Part shown: in pieces, positions 15,671 to 22,955 of the stretch | How the letters are laid out: each line of letters starts with the position of its first letter | Position numbering within the stretch: the stretch's first letter is position 1 | Source of the DNA: Rhizobium sp. WYJ-E13 | GTDB lineage: Bacteria > Pseudomonadota > Alphaproteobacteria > Rhizobiales > Rhizobiaceae | DNA: 64,000 bases | Assembly (NCBI RefSeq): GCF_018987265.1 | Contig: NZ_CP076853.1 | Location: 1,178,001-1,242,000 of the forward strand | Direction of reading: 5' to 3' | Program-made: the position numbers and the translations under genes | The notes under the pieces: model-generated | Databases searched by the model: none | What the model was told of the DNA's origin: nothing | What the model saw: only the letters and a program-made list of their open reading frames with translations

Positions 15671-16687
15671 CTATTTCTTCAGCGATACACCGACACTCTT
15701 GCAGACGAATTTCGTCGTAAAGGCCTTGGTGTAGTCGGTGTCTGGCTTGAAGACCTTGATCGCCACCATTTCGTCGAAGAACTTCTTGTAGTGGGCGTCG
15801 GTGATGCAGCCGATGCCCTTGTCCAGGCCATCACCGGATTCGATGATGCCGTATTCCTTCATCTTGGCGATCGAATAAGCGATCTGACCATCCGTCATTT
15901 CGGGATTGTCCTTCTTGATCAGTTCGTTGGCCTTGCTGTTGTCGCCGTAGAGATAGTTGTACCAGCCCTCGATCGAGGCATCGACGAAGCGCTGCACGAC
16001 GTCCGGCTTGCTATCGATCATCTGCTGCGTCGTCGTGATCATCGTCGAATAAGGCGAGTAGCCGTTATCGGCGAGCAGGAAGACCTTCGGTTCCCAGCCG
16101 GTCTGCTTCTGGATTTCGTAGGGCTCCGAGGTCAGGTAACCCTGCTGGGCGGATTGCTTGTCGGCAAGGAAGGGACCTGGGTTGAAGTTGTAAGGCTTGT
16201 ACTGCTCGTCCTTGAAGCCTGGAAAGTTTGCCTTCATCCATTCGAAATAGGTGAGGTAACCGTCCTTGCTGAGGAACAGCGCCTTCAGCTTGGCAAGGTC
16301 CTCGAACTTGTCGACGCCGACATCGGGATGAGCGATCAGGATCTGCGGGTCCTTCTGAAAGATCGCGGCGACATCGACGAGCGGAATGCCCTGCTCGACA
16401 GCGGAGATCTCACCTTGCGGCCCGCCCATGTAGAAATCGATTTTGCCCGATATCAGCAGCGCGTTGTTGGCGGCGTTCGGCCCGCCCTGCACGATGGAAA
16501 CGTCGAGGCCGTATTTGGCATAGGTTCCGTCGGCGACCGCCTGGTAGAAGCCGCCATGCTCGGCCTGCGCCAGCCAGTTGGTGCCATAGCTGACCTTGTC
16601 GAGCGCATAGCCGGGTACGCTGGCAGCAAGCATGCCGCCAAGCCCAAGAACTACAGAAAATACGGATGTTTTCAATCTGTTGGACAT
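15671..16687 (-). CDS. NMT1/ThiY-like substrate-binding protein of the ABC importer
   Basis: This 338-residue periplasmic binding protein has a signal peptide (basic start MSNRLK, hydrophobic core, cleavage expected near GYA-LDK). The mature N-terminus NWLAQAEHGGFYQAVADGTY with GLDVSIVQGGPN is the characteristic pattern of the NMT1 family. That family includes ThiY, which binds a formylated aminopyrimidine, and other binders of small heterocycles. It is the first gene of the minus operon and sits 66 bases ahead of the ATPase. A pyrimidine-like ligand is suggested by this family together with the cytosine-deaminase-like neighbour, but not proven. Confidence 0.87.
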   Translation of the reverse strand: MSNRLKTSVFSVVLGLGGMLAASVPGYALDKVSYGTNWLAQAEHGGFYQAVADGTYAKYGLDVSIVQGGPNAANNALLISGKIDFYMGGPQGEISAVEQGIPLVDVAAIFQKDPQILIAHPDVGVDKFEDLAKLKALFLSKDGYLTYFEWMKANFPGFKDEQYKPYNFNPGPFLADKQSAQQGYLTSEPYEIQKQTGWEPKVFLLADNGYSPYSTMITTTQQMIDSKPDVVQRFVDASIEGWYNYLYGDNSKANELIKKDNPEMTDGQIAYSIAKMKEYGIIESGDGLDKGIGCITDAHYKKFFDEMVAIKVFKPDTDYTKAFTTKFVCKSVGVSLKK

Positions 16688-16790
16688 GGCGGCGTTCCCC
16701 TTCTGGTGCCTTGGAAGCTTGTTTTCGACCCCCGATTTTCTTCATTTGAGCGATTGCTTCGCTCTTTGAAAAGCAGCAAAATTCGTGCGC

Positions 16791-16815
16791 AGTGATGCCT
16801 TTTTGGCATCTCACT
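16791..16815. promoter_or_regulatory. Palindrome between the LysR gene and the divergent importer operon
   Basis: AGTGATGCC and GGCATCTCACT surround a T5 centre, with GATGCC/GGCATC as the perfect core. It lies in the 182-base divergent region, about 55 bases before the LysR start and 104 before the binding-protein start. Such dyads are typical LysR-type regulator sites. A weak terminator role is less likely because it is inside a promoter region. Confidence 0.45.
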
Positions 16816-16869
16816 GGATTCTGTGCCTAAATTGGGCGCTGTGCTCAAAAACGATGCAACGAGGTCGCA

Positions 16870-17820
16870 ATGCTGCACTCCAGAAAGCTTCTCTACATCA
16901 ACGAGATTGCCCGCACGGGCTCGATCCGGAAGGCCGCAGCGCGCCTGAACGTTGCCTCTTCGGCGATCAACCGGCAGATATTGGCGCTGGAGGAGGAAAT
17001 GGGCGCTCCGCTCTTCGAGCGCCTGCCGAGGGGGCTTCGGCTGACGGCCGCCGGCGAGCTCTGCATCGAACATATCCGCGAGGTTCTGAAGAACTACGAG
17101 CGGCTGGAGGGGCGCATCAAAAGCCTCAAGATGCAGCAGGCCGGCAAGGTCAGGCTGGTGACGACCGTCGGTCTTGCCTCAGGTCCGTTGCCGGAGATCA
17201 TCACCCGCTTCCAGTCCGAGCATCCGCGCGTCTTCATCCAGCTGCGCAACGATGCCGGGACGATGACGGTCAATCCGGTGCTGTCGGGTGAGGTGGATAT
17301 CGGCCTGGGTTTCAATATTCCGGCCACACCCGGCATCCGCACGCTCGGCAATTTCGATATCCCGATCGGCGTCATCCTGCCACCTGGCCATCCCTTGATC
17401 GGACCCGGACCGATCAGCCTTGCCGACGTCGTGCAGGAACGGCTGGTGCTTGCGCAGCAAGGTACCAGCCTGCGTGAGGTCATCAACCTCGCAATGGCCA
17501 GGCTCGATATCCCTGTCGAGCCGGTTCTGGAAACCAATGCATCGGAAATGCTGAAGAAACTGGTCAAATGCGGGGCAGGGCTCTCCATGCTGAACCCGCT
17601 CGATGTCATCACCGAATGCCGCCAGGGCGAGCTGGTGTTCCGCCCTCTTGCCGAGCCGCACAGCCGCCATCAGCCGATGAAGCTTTTTGCGCGTGCTCGC
17701 GCACCACTCGACTCCGCCACCAGCCTTTTCGTTGAATATCTGCTGGCCGAGCTTGCGGGCCTCGTTCAGGAGCTGCAGGCCAAGGGACACATCCCGCTGG
17801 AGCGGCCTGTCGTTGCGTAA
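16870..17820 (+). CDS. LysR-family transcriptional regulator
   Basis: This 316-residue regulator has an N-terminal winged helix-turn-helix (IARTGSIRKAAARLNVASSAINRQILALEEEMG, residues 12-44). A LysR substrate-binding domain with the usual alternation follows from about 90 to 300. The divergent position opposite the importer operon suggests that it controls that operon in response to the imported compound or a product. It may also control the creatininase-like gene. The stop codon TAA is immediately followed by the reverse stop of the convergent creatininase-like gene. Confidence 0.9.
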   Translation: MLHSRKLLYINEIARTGSIRKAAARLNVASSAINRQILALEEEMGAPLFERLPRGLRLTAAGELCIEHIREVLKNYERLEGRIKSLKMQQAGKVRLVTTVGLASGPLPEIITRFQSEHPRVFIQLRNDAGTMTVNPVLSGEVDIGLGFNIPATPGIRTLGNFDIPIGVILPPGHPLIGPGPISLADVVQERLVLAQQGTSLREVINLAMARLDIPVEPVLETNASEMLKKLVKCGAGLSMLNPLDVITECRQGELVFRPLAEPHSRHQPMKLFARARAPLDSATSLFVEYLLAELAGLVQELQAKGHIPLERPVVA

Positions 17821-18618
17821 TTACTGCGAATAGAGGTTGGAGAGCGGATAGCGCTTCAGGTCGTAGAGCAGCTCTATGAAGCCCTTCACCTGATGGCGGC
17901 AGATCGCTTCGCCCTTTTCGGCTGTGCCCTTCGAGGCATCGCCGACCACGCCGTTCGGATTGAGATCGTGGGCGATCCAGGCCAGCGAATGCGGCGGCAG
18001 CGGCTGGATATAGCGCGATTGCTCGCGCATCCATTCGGCCTTTGATATGAAATTCTCAGCCTTTTCCATCCGCACCAGATCCGGTCGGAAATGCAGCATC
18101 AGCGATGTCTCCACTTCGCCGCCATGAATGCCGTAACGCGTTTCGTGCTCGCTGATCATGCCCTCGGGATTGCCGAACCGGCCCCATTGCGTGGAAACGA
18201 CGGCCATCTGGTAGCGTACCCTGAGCTCGCGGGCGACGATGCTCATGATATCAACATTGCCGCCATGCGAATTGACGATGACGAGCTTGCGCACACCGGC
18301 TTCAGCGACCTTCGCGCCGATCGCCGTCCAGACGGGGATTAGCAGCTCGGCGCTGAGGGAAAGCGTGCCTGGACCGTAGACATGCTCGTTGGCCTTGCCG
18401 ATTTCCTGTGTCGGCAGGACGAGGATATCGAGGTCATCGGGCCGTTGCCGGCGCAGTTCCGCCAGCATGCCGTTGGCGATCGCCACATCGGTTGCGACGG
18501 GCAGATGCGGGCCGTGTTGCTCCGTCGAGGCGATCGGCAGGATGGCGATGGTCGTTTCGGCAGAGAGAGCGGCAAAATCATAAGTGTTCAGTTCATTCCA
18601 GTAGAATGGTGTCGCCAT
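17821..18618 (-). CDS. Creatininase-family amidohydrolase
   Basis: This 265-residue metal-dependent amidohydrolase is of the creatininase/FAPy-deformylase family. Metal ligands are visible in STEQHGPHLP near residues 31-40 and in ATDVAIANG. The NSHGGN motif is near 118 and the HGGEVETS motif near 165. Family members open creatinine to creatine, deformylate a flavin/F420 precursor or act in peptide-cofactor pathways. With the adjacent LysR, importer and deaminase-like genes, it is likely a second hydrolytic step in the same pathway. There is zero spacing to the LysR stop codon. The substrate is not established. Confidence 0.85.
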   Translation of the reverse strand: MATPFYWNELNTYDFAALSAETTIAILPIASTEQHGPHLPVATDVAIANGMLAELRRQRPDDLDILVLPTQEIGKANEHVYGPGTLSLSAELLIPVWTAIGAKVAEAGVRKLVIVNSHGGNVDIMSIVARELRVRYQMAVVSTQWGRFGNPEGMISEHETRYGIHGGEVETSLMLHFRPDLVRMEKAENFISKAEWMREQSRYIQPLPPHSLAWIAHDLNPNGVVGDASKGTAEKGEAICRHQVKGFIELLYDLKRYPLSNLYSQ

Positions 18619-18909
18619 CGCCGCTTCCCTCTTTGCCAGTCTTAGACAATGATGTTCTCGACAGTGAGTAGGGAATATTGCGGCATGCGAAAAGCATCGA
18701 TTTGCGCGCGCGCCGCTGCCTTTTTGAGCGCATCATATCTTAGCTCGATGTCACGCCATCGTTGCCTTCGGGAAATAATATTCCGCCGCCGCCCTTTTCG
18801 CGGAAGGCTTTGGTTTGACCGCGCTCGGCACAAGTCTGTAGATAGTCACCAGCATGCGGGCACGTCTGCAAGTGTTCAAGATAAACGATTGGCAACAGGA
18901 GGGCCGACC

Positions 18910-19569
18910 ATGAGCTTGCGTATCAACGATATTGCTCCCGATTTCACCGCCGACACCACCCAGGGTCCCATCCAGTTCCATGACTGGATCGGCAATGGCT
19001 GGGCCGTCCTCTTCTCGCATCCCAAGAACTTCACGCCGGTCTGCACGACCGAGCTTGGCACGATGGCCGGCCTCGAAGGCGAGTTTAAGAAGCGCGGCGT
19101 CAAGATCATCGGCATTTCGGTCGATCCGGTCGAAAGCCACGCCAAATGGAAAAATGACATCAGGACGGCGACCGGCTTCGATGTCGAATATCCGCTGATC
19201 GGCGACAAGGACCTCAAGGTTGCGAAGCTGTACGACATGCTGCCGGCCGGCGCCGGTGAAAGCTCCGAAGGGCGCACGCCCGCAGACAATGCCACCGTGC
19301 GCTCCGTTTTCGTCATCGGCCCGGACAAGAAGATCAAGCTGATCCTCACCTACCCGATGACGACGGGCCGCAATTTCAACGAGATCCTGCGCGCCATCGA
19401 TTCCATCCAGCTGACCGCCAAGCACCAGGTCGCGACGCCGGCCAACTGGAACCCGGGCGACGACGTCATCATCACTGCCGCCGTCTCCAACGAAGACGCG
19501 ATTGCCCGCTTCGGCTCCTTCGATACGGTTCTGCCCTATCTCAGAAAGACCAAGCAGCCGTCTGCGTGA
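18910..19569 (+). CDS. 1-Cys peroxiredoxin (Prx6/LsfA type)
   Basis: This 219-residue peroxidase reduces hydrogen peroxide and organic hydroperoxides. The peroxidatic cysteine is in NFTPVCTTELG near residue 46. The long C-terminal half including ATPANWNPGDDVII is typical of the Prx6 group, which lacks the resolving cysteine. The start is fixed by AGGAGGG in front of the ATG; a longer upstream frame has no coding character. A terminator follows. The divergent 291-base gap to the creatininase-like gene holds its promoter, where I could not identify a specific site. Confidence 0.9.
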   Translation: MSLRINDIAPDFTADTTQGPIQFHDWIGNGWAVLFSHPKNFTPVCTTELGTMAGLEGEFKKRGVKIIGISVDPVESHAKWKNDIRTATGFDVEYPLIGDKDLKVAKLYDMLPAGAGESSEGRTPADNATVRSVFVIGPDKKIKLILTYPMTTGRNFNEILRAIDSIQLTAKHQVATPANWNPGDDVIITAAVSNEDAIARFGSFDTVLPYLRKTKQPSA

Positions 19570-19594
19570 ATTCGCTGCAGATTCAGATCGAATC

Positions 19595-19630
19595 AAAAAG
19601 ACGCCTCGGTTTCCGGGGCGTCTTTGTTTT
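19595..19630 (+). terminator. Rho-independent terminator of the peroxiredoxin gene
   Basis: AAAAAGACGCC and GGCGTCTTTGTTTT form a stem of about 8 bp, with TCGGTTTCCGG between that can extend it (CGG/CCG). It is 26 bases after the stop codon. Confidence 0.85.
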
Positions 19631-19669
19631 CGGTGACTGAGCCTGCCTCTGGCGGTTTCGAGCCAGCTC

Positions 19670-19768
19670 TTATTTGCTGGAGGTGATGCTCGCAAAAGCG
19701 AGGCCGACTGCGAAAAACGCAAATGCTGCGACAACGCCACTGACGATGATGATGGTATCTGTTGGCAT
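19670..19768 (-). CDS. 32-residue single-pass membrane protein, putatively FNR/FixK controlled
   Basis: The frame encodes MPTDTIIIVSGVVAAFAFF followed by AVGLAFASITSSK, one hydrophobic helix with a short polar tail. The ATG has CGGAG eight bases upstream, good for translation. About 60 bases upstream of the start is a near-perfect FNR/FixK dyad. Very short proteins beginning MPTxTI with one helix recur in Rhizobium genomes, as I recall. Function is unknown; short helices of this kind often modulate oxidases or transporters. There is no comparable gene on the other strand. Confidence 0.7.
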   Translation of the reverse strand: MPTDTIIIVSGVVAAFAFFAVGLAFASITSSK

Positions 19769-19821
19769 AGGGATCTCCGTTGATTGTGAACGGAGATTAC
19801 GTCTGCTTCAGCGCGGATCGT

Positions 19822-19835
19822 TTGAGCGAGATCAA
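19822..19835. promoter_or_regulatory. FNR/FixK/FnrN-like dyad upstream of the 32-aa membrane protein gene
   Basis: TTGAG-CGAG-ATCAA differs in a single base from the consensus TTGAT-N4-ATCAA. Its centre is about 60 bases from the ATG at 19768. If it acts at -41.5, transcription would start near 19787 and give a leader of about 19 bases, which just contains the ribosome site. The tRNA-Asn lies on the same strand further upstream and does not need it. Confidence 0.55.
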
Positions 19836-19873
19836 ACCCTGCCGGACTAGTCATTTCCGAAGACTTTAAACGA

Positions 19874-19900
19874 CTAGAGCGCGCCTTTGGCGCGCTCTAG
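19874..19900 (-). terminator. Perfect hairpin after tRNA-Asn
   Basis: CTAGAGCGCGCC and GGCGCGCTCTAG pair over 12 bp with a 3-base loop. It is nine bases beyond the 3' end of tRNA-Asn on the minus strand. The following TCGTTTAAAG is only weakly U-rich, so it may instead be processed or act as a bidirectional barrier. Confidence 0.65.
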
Positions 19901-19908
19901 CGAGAAAC

Positions 19909-19983
19909 TGGCTCCCCGGGCCGGATTCGAACCGGCGACCTGTCGATTAACAGTCGAATGCTCTACCGCTGAGCTACCAGGGA
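19909..19983 (-). tRNA. tRNA-Asn (GTT)
   Basis: The minus strand folds as a complete 75-base tRNA with encoded CCA. The acceptor stem is TCCCTGG/CCGGGGA (one T-G pair), the D-arm AGCTCAGCGGTAGAGC, and the anticodon stem TCGAC with loop TGTTAAT gives anticodon GTT. The T-arm contains GGTTCGAATCC and the discriminator base is G. All conserved bases are present. Confidence 0.97.
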
Positions 19984-20101
19984 TCACCGCTTGGCCGCGG
20001 CGTGAGCGGGGTAATACAAATGCTTTCCCGATTTGCCAAGCAGTTTTTTCAAAAAAATGAAATCAGCTTGTATTTGCGGTGTTTGCGCCCATCTCTTGTG
20101 G

Positions 20102-20395
20102 ATGACTAACAGGAAAAATGGGCCGAAAAAGGCCGGAGAAACGCATTTCGGGATCGATCATCGGGATGGCAAGCTGGTTCTCGGCTCGCTGCGCGTGCCT
20201 ATGCCGCGCTCGCGTATCGCACGCATGACGACCGGAACACTGCTCATTTTCGGCGGCATTCTGGGCTTTTTGCCTGTTCTCGGCTTCTGGATGTTGCCTC
20301 TGGGCTTCGTCGTGCTGTCCCACGACCTGCCGGTCGCACGCAGATGCCGACGCCGCGTCGCAGTCTGGTGGCATCGCCGAAAGCGTCCTGCTTGA
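20102..20395 (+). CDS. Hypothetical membrane protein
   Basis: This 97-residue basic protein has a hydrophilic N-terminal part (ETHFGIDHRDGKLVLGSLRVP) and a hydrophobic hairpin MTTGTLLIFGGILGFLPVLGFWMLPLGFVVLS that would span the membrane once or twice. A very Arg-rich tail follows (RRCRRRVAVWWHRRKR). The PVLGFWMLPLGF stretch loosely resembles PGPGW-type transmembrane proteins. The ATG at 20102 is chosen because residues before it do not look coding; the ribosome site is weak. Function is unknown. It lies between two tRNA genes beside a KTSC protein. Confidence 0.6.
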   Translation: MTNRKNGPKKAGETHFGIDHRDGKLVLGSLRVPMPRSRIARMTTGTLLIFGGILGFLPVLGFWMLPLGFVVLSHDLPVARRCRRRVAVWWHRRKRPA

Positions 20396-20483
20396 AGCCT
20401 CCGGGTAAACAGCAAGCGGAATGCCTGCGATGTAGGTTGTTTGCCGCCGGGATCTCGCCATGGCTTCATGCGGCATTGCGCTC

Positions 20484-20864
20484 TTATTGTGGAGAGATGA
20501 CACCGTCAGCCGGAGCAGCTGTTCCAGACTCGGTGATTTCCGACAGGTAGATCGGCAGATCGCCACTTTCCTGAAGCGCGGTCGTTGTGATCACGAGTAC
20601 GCCGATCAGAAATATCAAGAGTTTTACCGCATAGGAGCTGGCGCCGAGGCTCTGCCACCAGCCGGCTTGGACACGCGACGGCTCCAGATAGTATTTGTAG
20701 TAAAATTCCGGATCGTCGGTTTCGATGAGGTTCCCGTAGATATGGGGCAGTACCCCGTTATGTCGCACCGATCGGCCGCCGGCAAATTTGATATGAAGGA
20801 CTTGGACTTCCGGATCGTAGGATACAGCGCGGATCTGTTTGGAATTCAAAGGCACCCAATTCAT
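20484..20864 (-). CDS. KTSC-domain protein with C-terminal membrane anchor
   Basis: The first 65 residues form a KTSC domain (VSYDPEVQVLHIKFAGGRSVRHNGVLPHIYGNLI), a small fold named after the C-terminus of a lysyl-tRNA synthetase and often linked to phage or RNA functions. A membrane helix (YAVKLLIFLIGVLVITTTAL, about 84-103) follows, with a short acidic tail outside it. The total is 126 residues. The ATG has AGGAG upstream. An upstream CTCCT in the leader could pair with AGGAG and mask it. A second KTSC gene lies 0.6 kb away, beyond tRNA-Cys. Function is not known. Confidence 0.7.
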   Translation of the reverse strand: MNWVPLNSKQIRAVSYDPEVQVLHIKFAGGRSVRHNGVLPHIYGNLIETDDPEFYYKYYLEPSRVQAGWWQSLGASSYAVKLLIFLIGVLVITTTALQESGDLPIYLSEITESGTAAPADGVISPQ

Positions 20865-21325
20865 TTCTGCTCCTATCTCTCCCAGGAGGAGGATGGAATG
20901 ACGATGGTGAAAGTCAAGTTAAGAATTTGTTACTCATATTTTAAGTTAACTTACGATATTTCTAATATAATCAAAGTGGAGGCGATGTCGTCATGACGGA
21001 TGACACTTCGTGCATAAATATAGGCAATAGGCTTAAGGCATATTGAGTTCGCCTATTGCATAATCCGGAGCGCGGGGAGGCCTATTCGAGCGACTGTTAG
21101 CCTAATTATTGTTCAAGAAAGCTCGATTTTTTGACGGAGTGGGCCTTTTATCATCAGATATGAAGGCGGCTGTCTCGCCGTCGCCCGGCGCTGGATCGTC
21201 CCTTATTCTGTACGACCCGGATGTGGCCAGAGTTTGGAATTACAGGAAATGTTTTTGGAAAGCCCTCTTGCGATTTTCTTACGATCATTCTAAACGCTCG
21301 CCACGGCTGACATGACAGCCTGTGA
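20865..21325. other. Gene-free AT-rich stretch with an inverted repeat
   Basis: No convincing gene is seen here. The part around 20918-20985 is strikingly AT-rich compared with the rest of the window and probably contains the promoter of the KTSC gene on the minus strand. GCAATAGGC (21024-21032) and GCCTATTGC (21051-21059) form a 9-bp inverted repeat with an 18-base spacer and no U-run. A 68-codon open frame at 21109-21315 shows no ribosome site or coding character. Confidence 0.5.
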
Positions 21326-21399
21326 GGCCTCGTGGCGGAGTGGTGACGCAGAGGACTGCAAATCCTTGTACCCCGGTTCAATTCCGGGCGAGGCCTCCA
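21326..21399 (+). tRNA. tRNA-Cys (GCA)
   Basis: This is a complete 74-base cloverleaf with encoded CCA. The acceptor is GGCCTCG/CGAGGCC and the anticodon stem AGGAC/ATCCT-type with loop CTGCAAA gives anticodon GCA. The T-arm CCCGGTTCAATTCCGGG is intact and the discriminator base is T. The D-arm is GGCGGAGTGGTGACGC. Confidence 0.97.
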
Positions 21400-21472
21400 A
21401 CATTTTCTCACCATGACATAGAAATCCGGCCGCTTCATAGACGAGGCGCGGCACCGCTGCGTCAGTCTCGTA

Positions 21473-21763
21473 TCACCAGATGCCGGGAACCTTTGCGAAA
21501 TCGAATTGCGCTGGTGTGATCCCGGTCAGGCAATAAAGCGCCCGCAATCCACCGCTGCGCAGGCCAGCCAGATAGTTGGCATCGTCTTCTGCCGTGTCGT
21601 TCTCTATCCGCACATCGGGGCCGAGCAGCCGCTGCAGCGCCTGCGCCGAGATACGTGTGAAATTGCAGATGGCGCCGCTTTTGAACTTCACAAGCAGCAA
21701 CCGCGCCTCCGGATTATAGTGAAGCGCTTCGATATCTGGCGATCGGATGGCGAAGGTTTGCAT
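21473..21763 (-). CDS. Second KTSC-like domain protein
   Basis: This 96-residue protein has a KTSC-type core, SPDIEALHYNPEARLLLVKFKSGAICNF, followed by a helical segment rich in Leu and Arg. It resembles the N-terminal domain of the neighbouring membrane-anchored KTSC protein but has no membrane helix. The stop codon is about 75 bases past tRNA-Cys on the opposite strand. Function is unknown. The KTSC call rests on pattern recognition. Confidence 0.6.
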   Translation of the reverse strand: MQTFAIRSPDIEALHYNPEARLLLVKFKSGAICNFTRISAQALQRLLGPDVRIENDTAEDDANYLAGLRSGGLRALYCLTGITPAQFDFAKVPGIW

Positions 21764-21926
21764 GCCGCTAACCTAGCGAAAGCCGCGACTGGCGCAACAA
21801 CATGGTTGATATAGAGTTAATGATGCAATCGGCCGTGCCAGTTTGATCCGGCTGGCTGCCGAAATCCATTTCTCCGGCGCGCCGAGCAAGCGGCCAAGCA
21901 ACTTTTACTGAGAGAATACGATCTGT

Positions 21927-22028
21927 TCAGGTCGATTTGCCGTCCAGCAGCCCGCAGCAGAATATGCCGACGAGCGCTGCAGCGATGAAAAAGTCGAACA
22001 GCGTGAAATATTCCAGAACGGCAGACAT
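21927..22028 (-). CDS. 33-residue single-pass membrane protein
   Basis: The frame reads MSAVLEYFTLFDFFIAAAL followed by VGIFCCGLLDGKST, one hydrophobic helix with a Cys pair. A strong ribosome site (GAGGAGGAGCAGGCC-ATG) precedes it, much better than chance. It lies alone in the 0.47-kb gap between the KTSC and PIMT genes. No family is known to me. A similar micro-protein is at 19670-19768. Confidence 0.6.
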   Translation of the reverse strand: MSAVLEYFTLFDFFIAAALVGIFCCGLLDGKST

Positions 22029-22235
22029 GGCCTGCTCCTCCTCATTTCCTCCGATTAGAACAATATCCTGAAATCGCAATTTGTTCCACGCAGAAGTTGC
22101 GGCAATCGTTTTTCAGCTGTTGCATGCGGGGAGGGGTTTCCGGGATTCTTCAAACGCGCATCCGGCAAGCCTTGAAAGCAATCGTGCCGGAGATTAAGAG
22201 ACGGAAGACTGAACCGCTTTCATCGGCGAGAGGAT

Positions 22236-22901
22236 ATGATGGATTTCGAAGCAGCACGCGTAAAGATGGTCGACAACCAGGTCCGCACTACGGACGTTAC
22301 CTCGCATTCGGTGCTGACGGCCTTCCTCACCGTCCCGCGCGAGACATTCGTGCCGGAGAAAGCGAAGGCGCTGGCCTATATCGACAATGATATCGAAATT
22401 GCTCCGGCTGCTGCCGGCAATCCCGGCCGTTTCCTCATGGAGGCGTCGCCGCTCGCCAAGCTGCTGCAGCTCGCAGCCATCACTAAGGATGACGCCGTTC
22501 TCGAAGTCGGCGCCGGCACCGGTTACGCGTCCGCGCTGCTGTCGCTGATCGCAGGCTCTGTTGTGGCGCTCGAATCGGACGAGACCCTTGCTGCTGAAGC
22601 CAAGGCAAATCTCGCTGGCTATGCAAATGTGCAGGTCGTAACTGGCCCGCTCGATAAGGGCAATGCCGCCGGCGCTCCTTATGATCTGATCTTCATCAAC
22701 GGTTCGGTGGAAGAAGTCCCAGCGGCACTTCTTGGCCAGTTGCAGGATGGCGGCCGTCTTGTTGCCGTGCAGGGTTATGGCAATGCCGCGCGCGCGAAGG
22801 TCTTCGTCAGCGAGCGCGGCGCTGTTTCCGAAAACGTCTTCTTCAATGCGTCCGTCAAGCCGCTGCCCGGTTTCGCCAAGGCTCGCGAGTTCGTATTCTA
22901 A
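22236..22901 (+). CDS. Protein-L-isoaspartate O-methyltransferase family protein
   Basis: This 221-residue SAM methyltransferase is of the PIMT family. The family start MVDNQVRTTDVTSHSVLTAFLTVPRETFVPEKAKALAY is at about 10-48 and the SAM loop VLEVGAGTGYASALLS near 88-103. The conserved DLIFINGSVEEVP and a C-terminal GGRLVAVQG are present. The active serine/threonine-rich loop of true PIMT reads MEASPLAKLLQL here, so the substrate may differ from isoaspartyl residues. Another PIMT homologue (pcm) lies at 44861. Two ATGs are adjacent; the second (22239) is better spaced from GAGAGG. In related rhizobia tolC follows this gene, as I recall; here it does not. Confidence 0.82.
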   Translation: MMDFEAARVKMVDNQVRTTDVTSHSVLTAFLTVPRETFVPEKAKALAYIDNDIEIAPAAAGNPGRFLMEASPLAKLLQLAAITKDDAVLEVGAGTGYASALLSLIAGSVVALESDETLAAEAKANLAGYANVQVVTGPLDKGNAAGAPYDLIFINGSVEEVPAALLGQLQDGGRLVAVQGYGNAARAKVFVSERGAVSENVFFNASVKPLPGFAKAREFVF

Positions 22902-22927
22902 GGCGTTTCTGCCGCCGATTTTTTGAG

Positions 22928-22955
22928 CGGGCGCCATAGGCGCCCGTTTTCTTTT
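22928..22955 (+). terminator. Rho-independent terminator of the PIMT-like gene
   Basis: CGGGCGCC-ATA-GGCGCCCG gives a perfect 8-bp stem followed by TTTTCTTTT, 26 bases beyond the stop codon. Confidence 0.9.

Noticed and set aside
18649..18909. N-terminal extension of the peroxiredoxin
   Set aside because: The family start MSLRINDIAPDF at 18910 has AGGAGGG. The extension is Arg/Cys-rich and not conserved in the family.
20102..22028. A complete genomic island at the tRNA-Asn/tRNA-Cys region
   Set aside because: No integrase, transposase or direct repeats of tRNA ends were found. Only the AT-rich patch and unusual small genes hint at it.
22029..22110. EcfG promoter before the 33-aa micro-protein (GGAAC ... 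TGTT)
   Set aside because: The spacing between the elements is about 20 bases, outside the 16-17 allowed.
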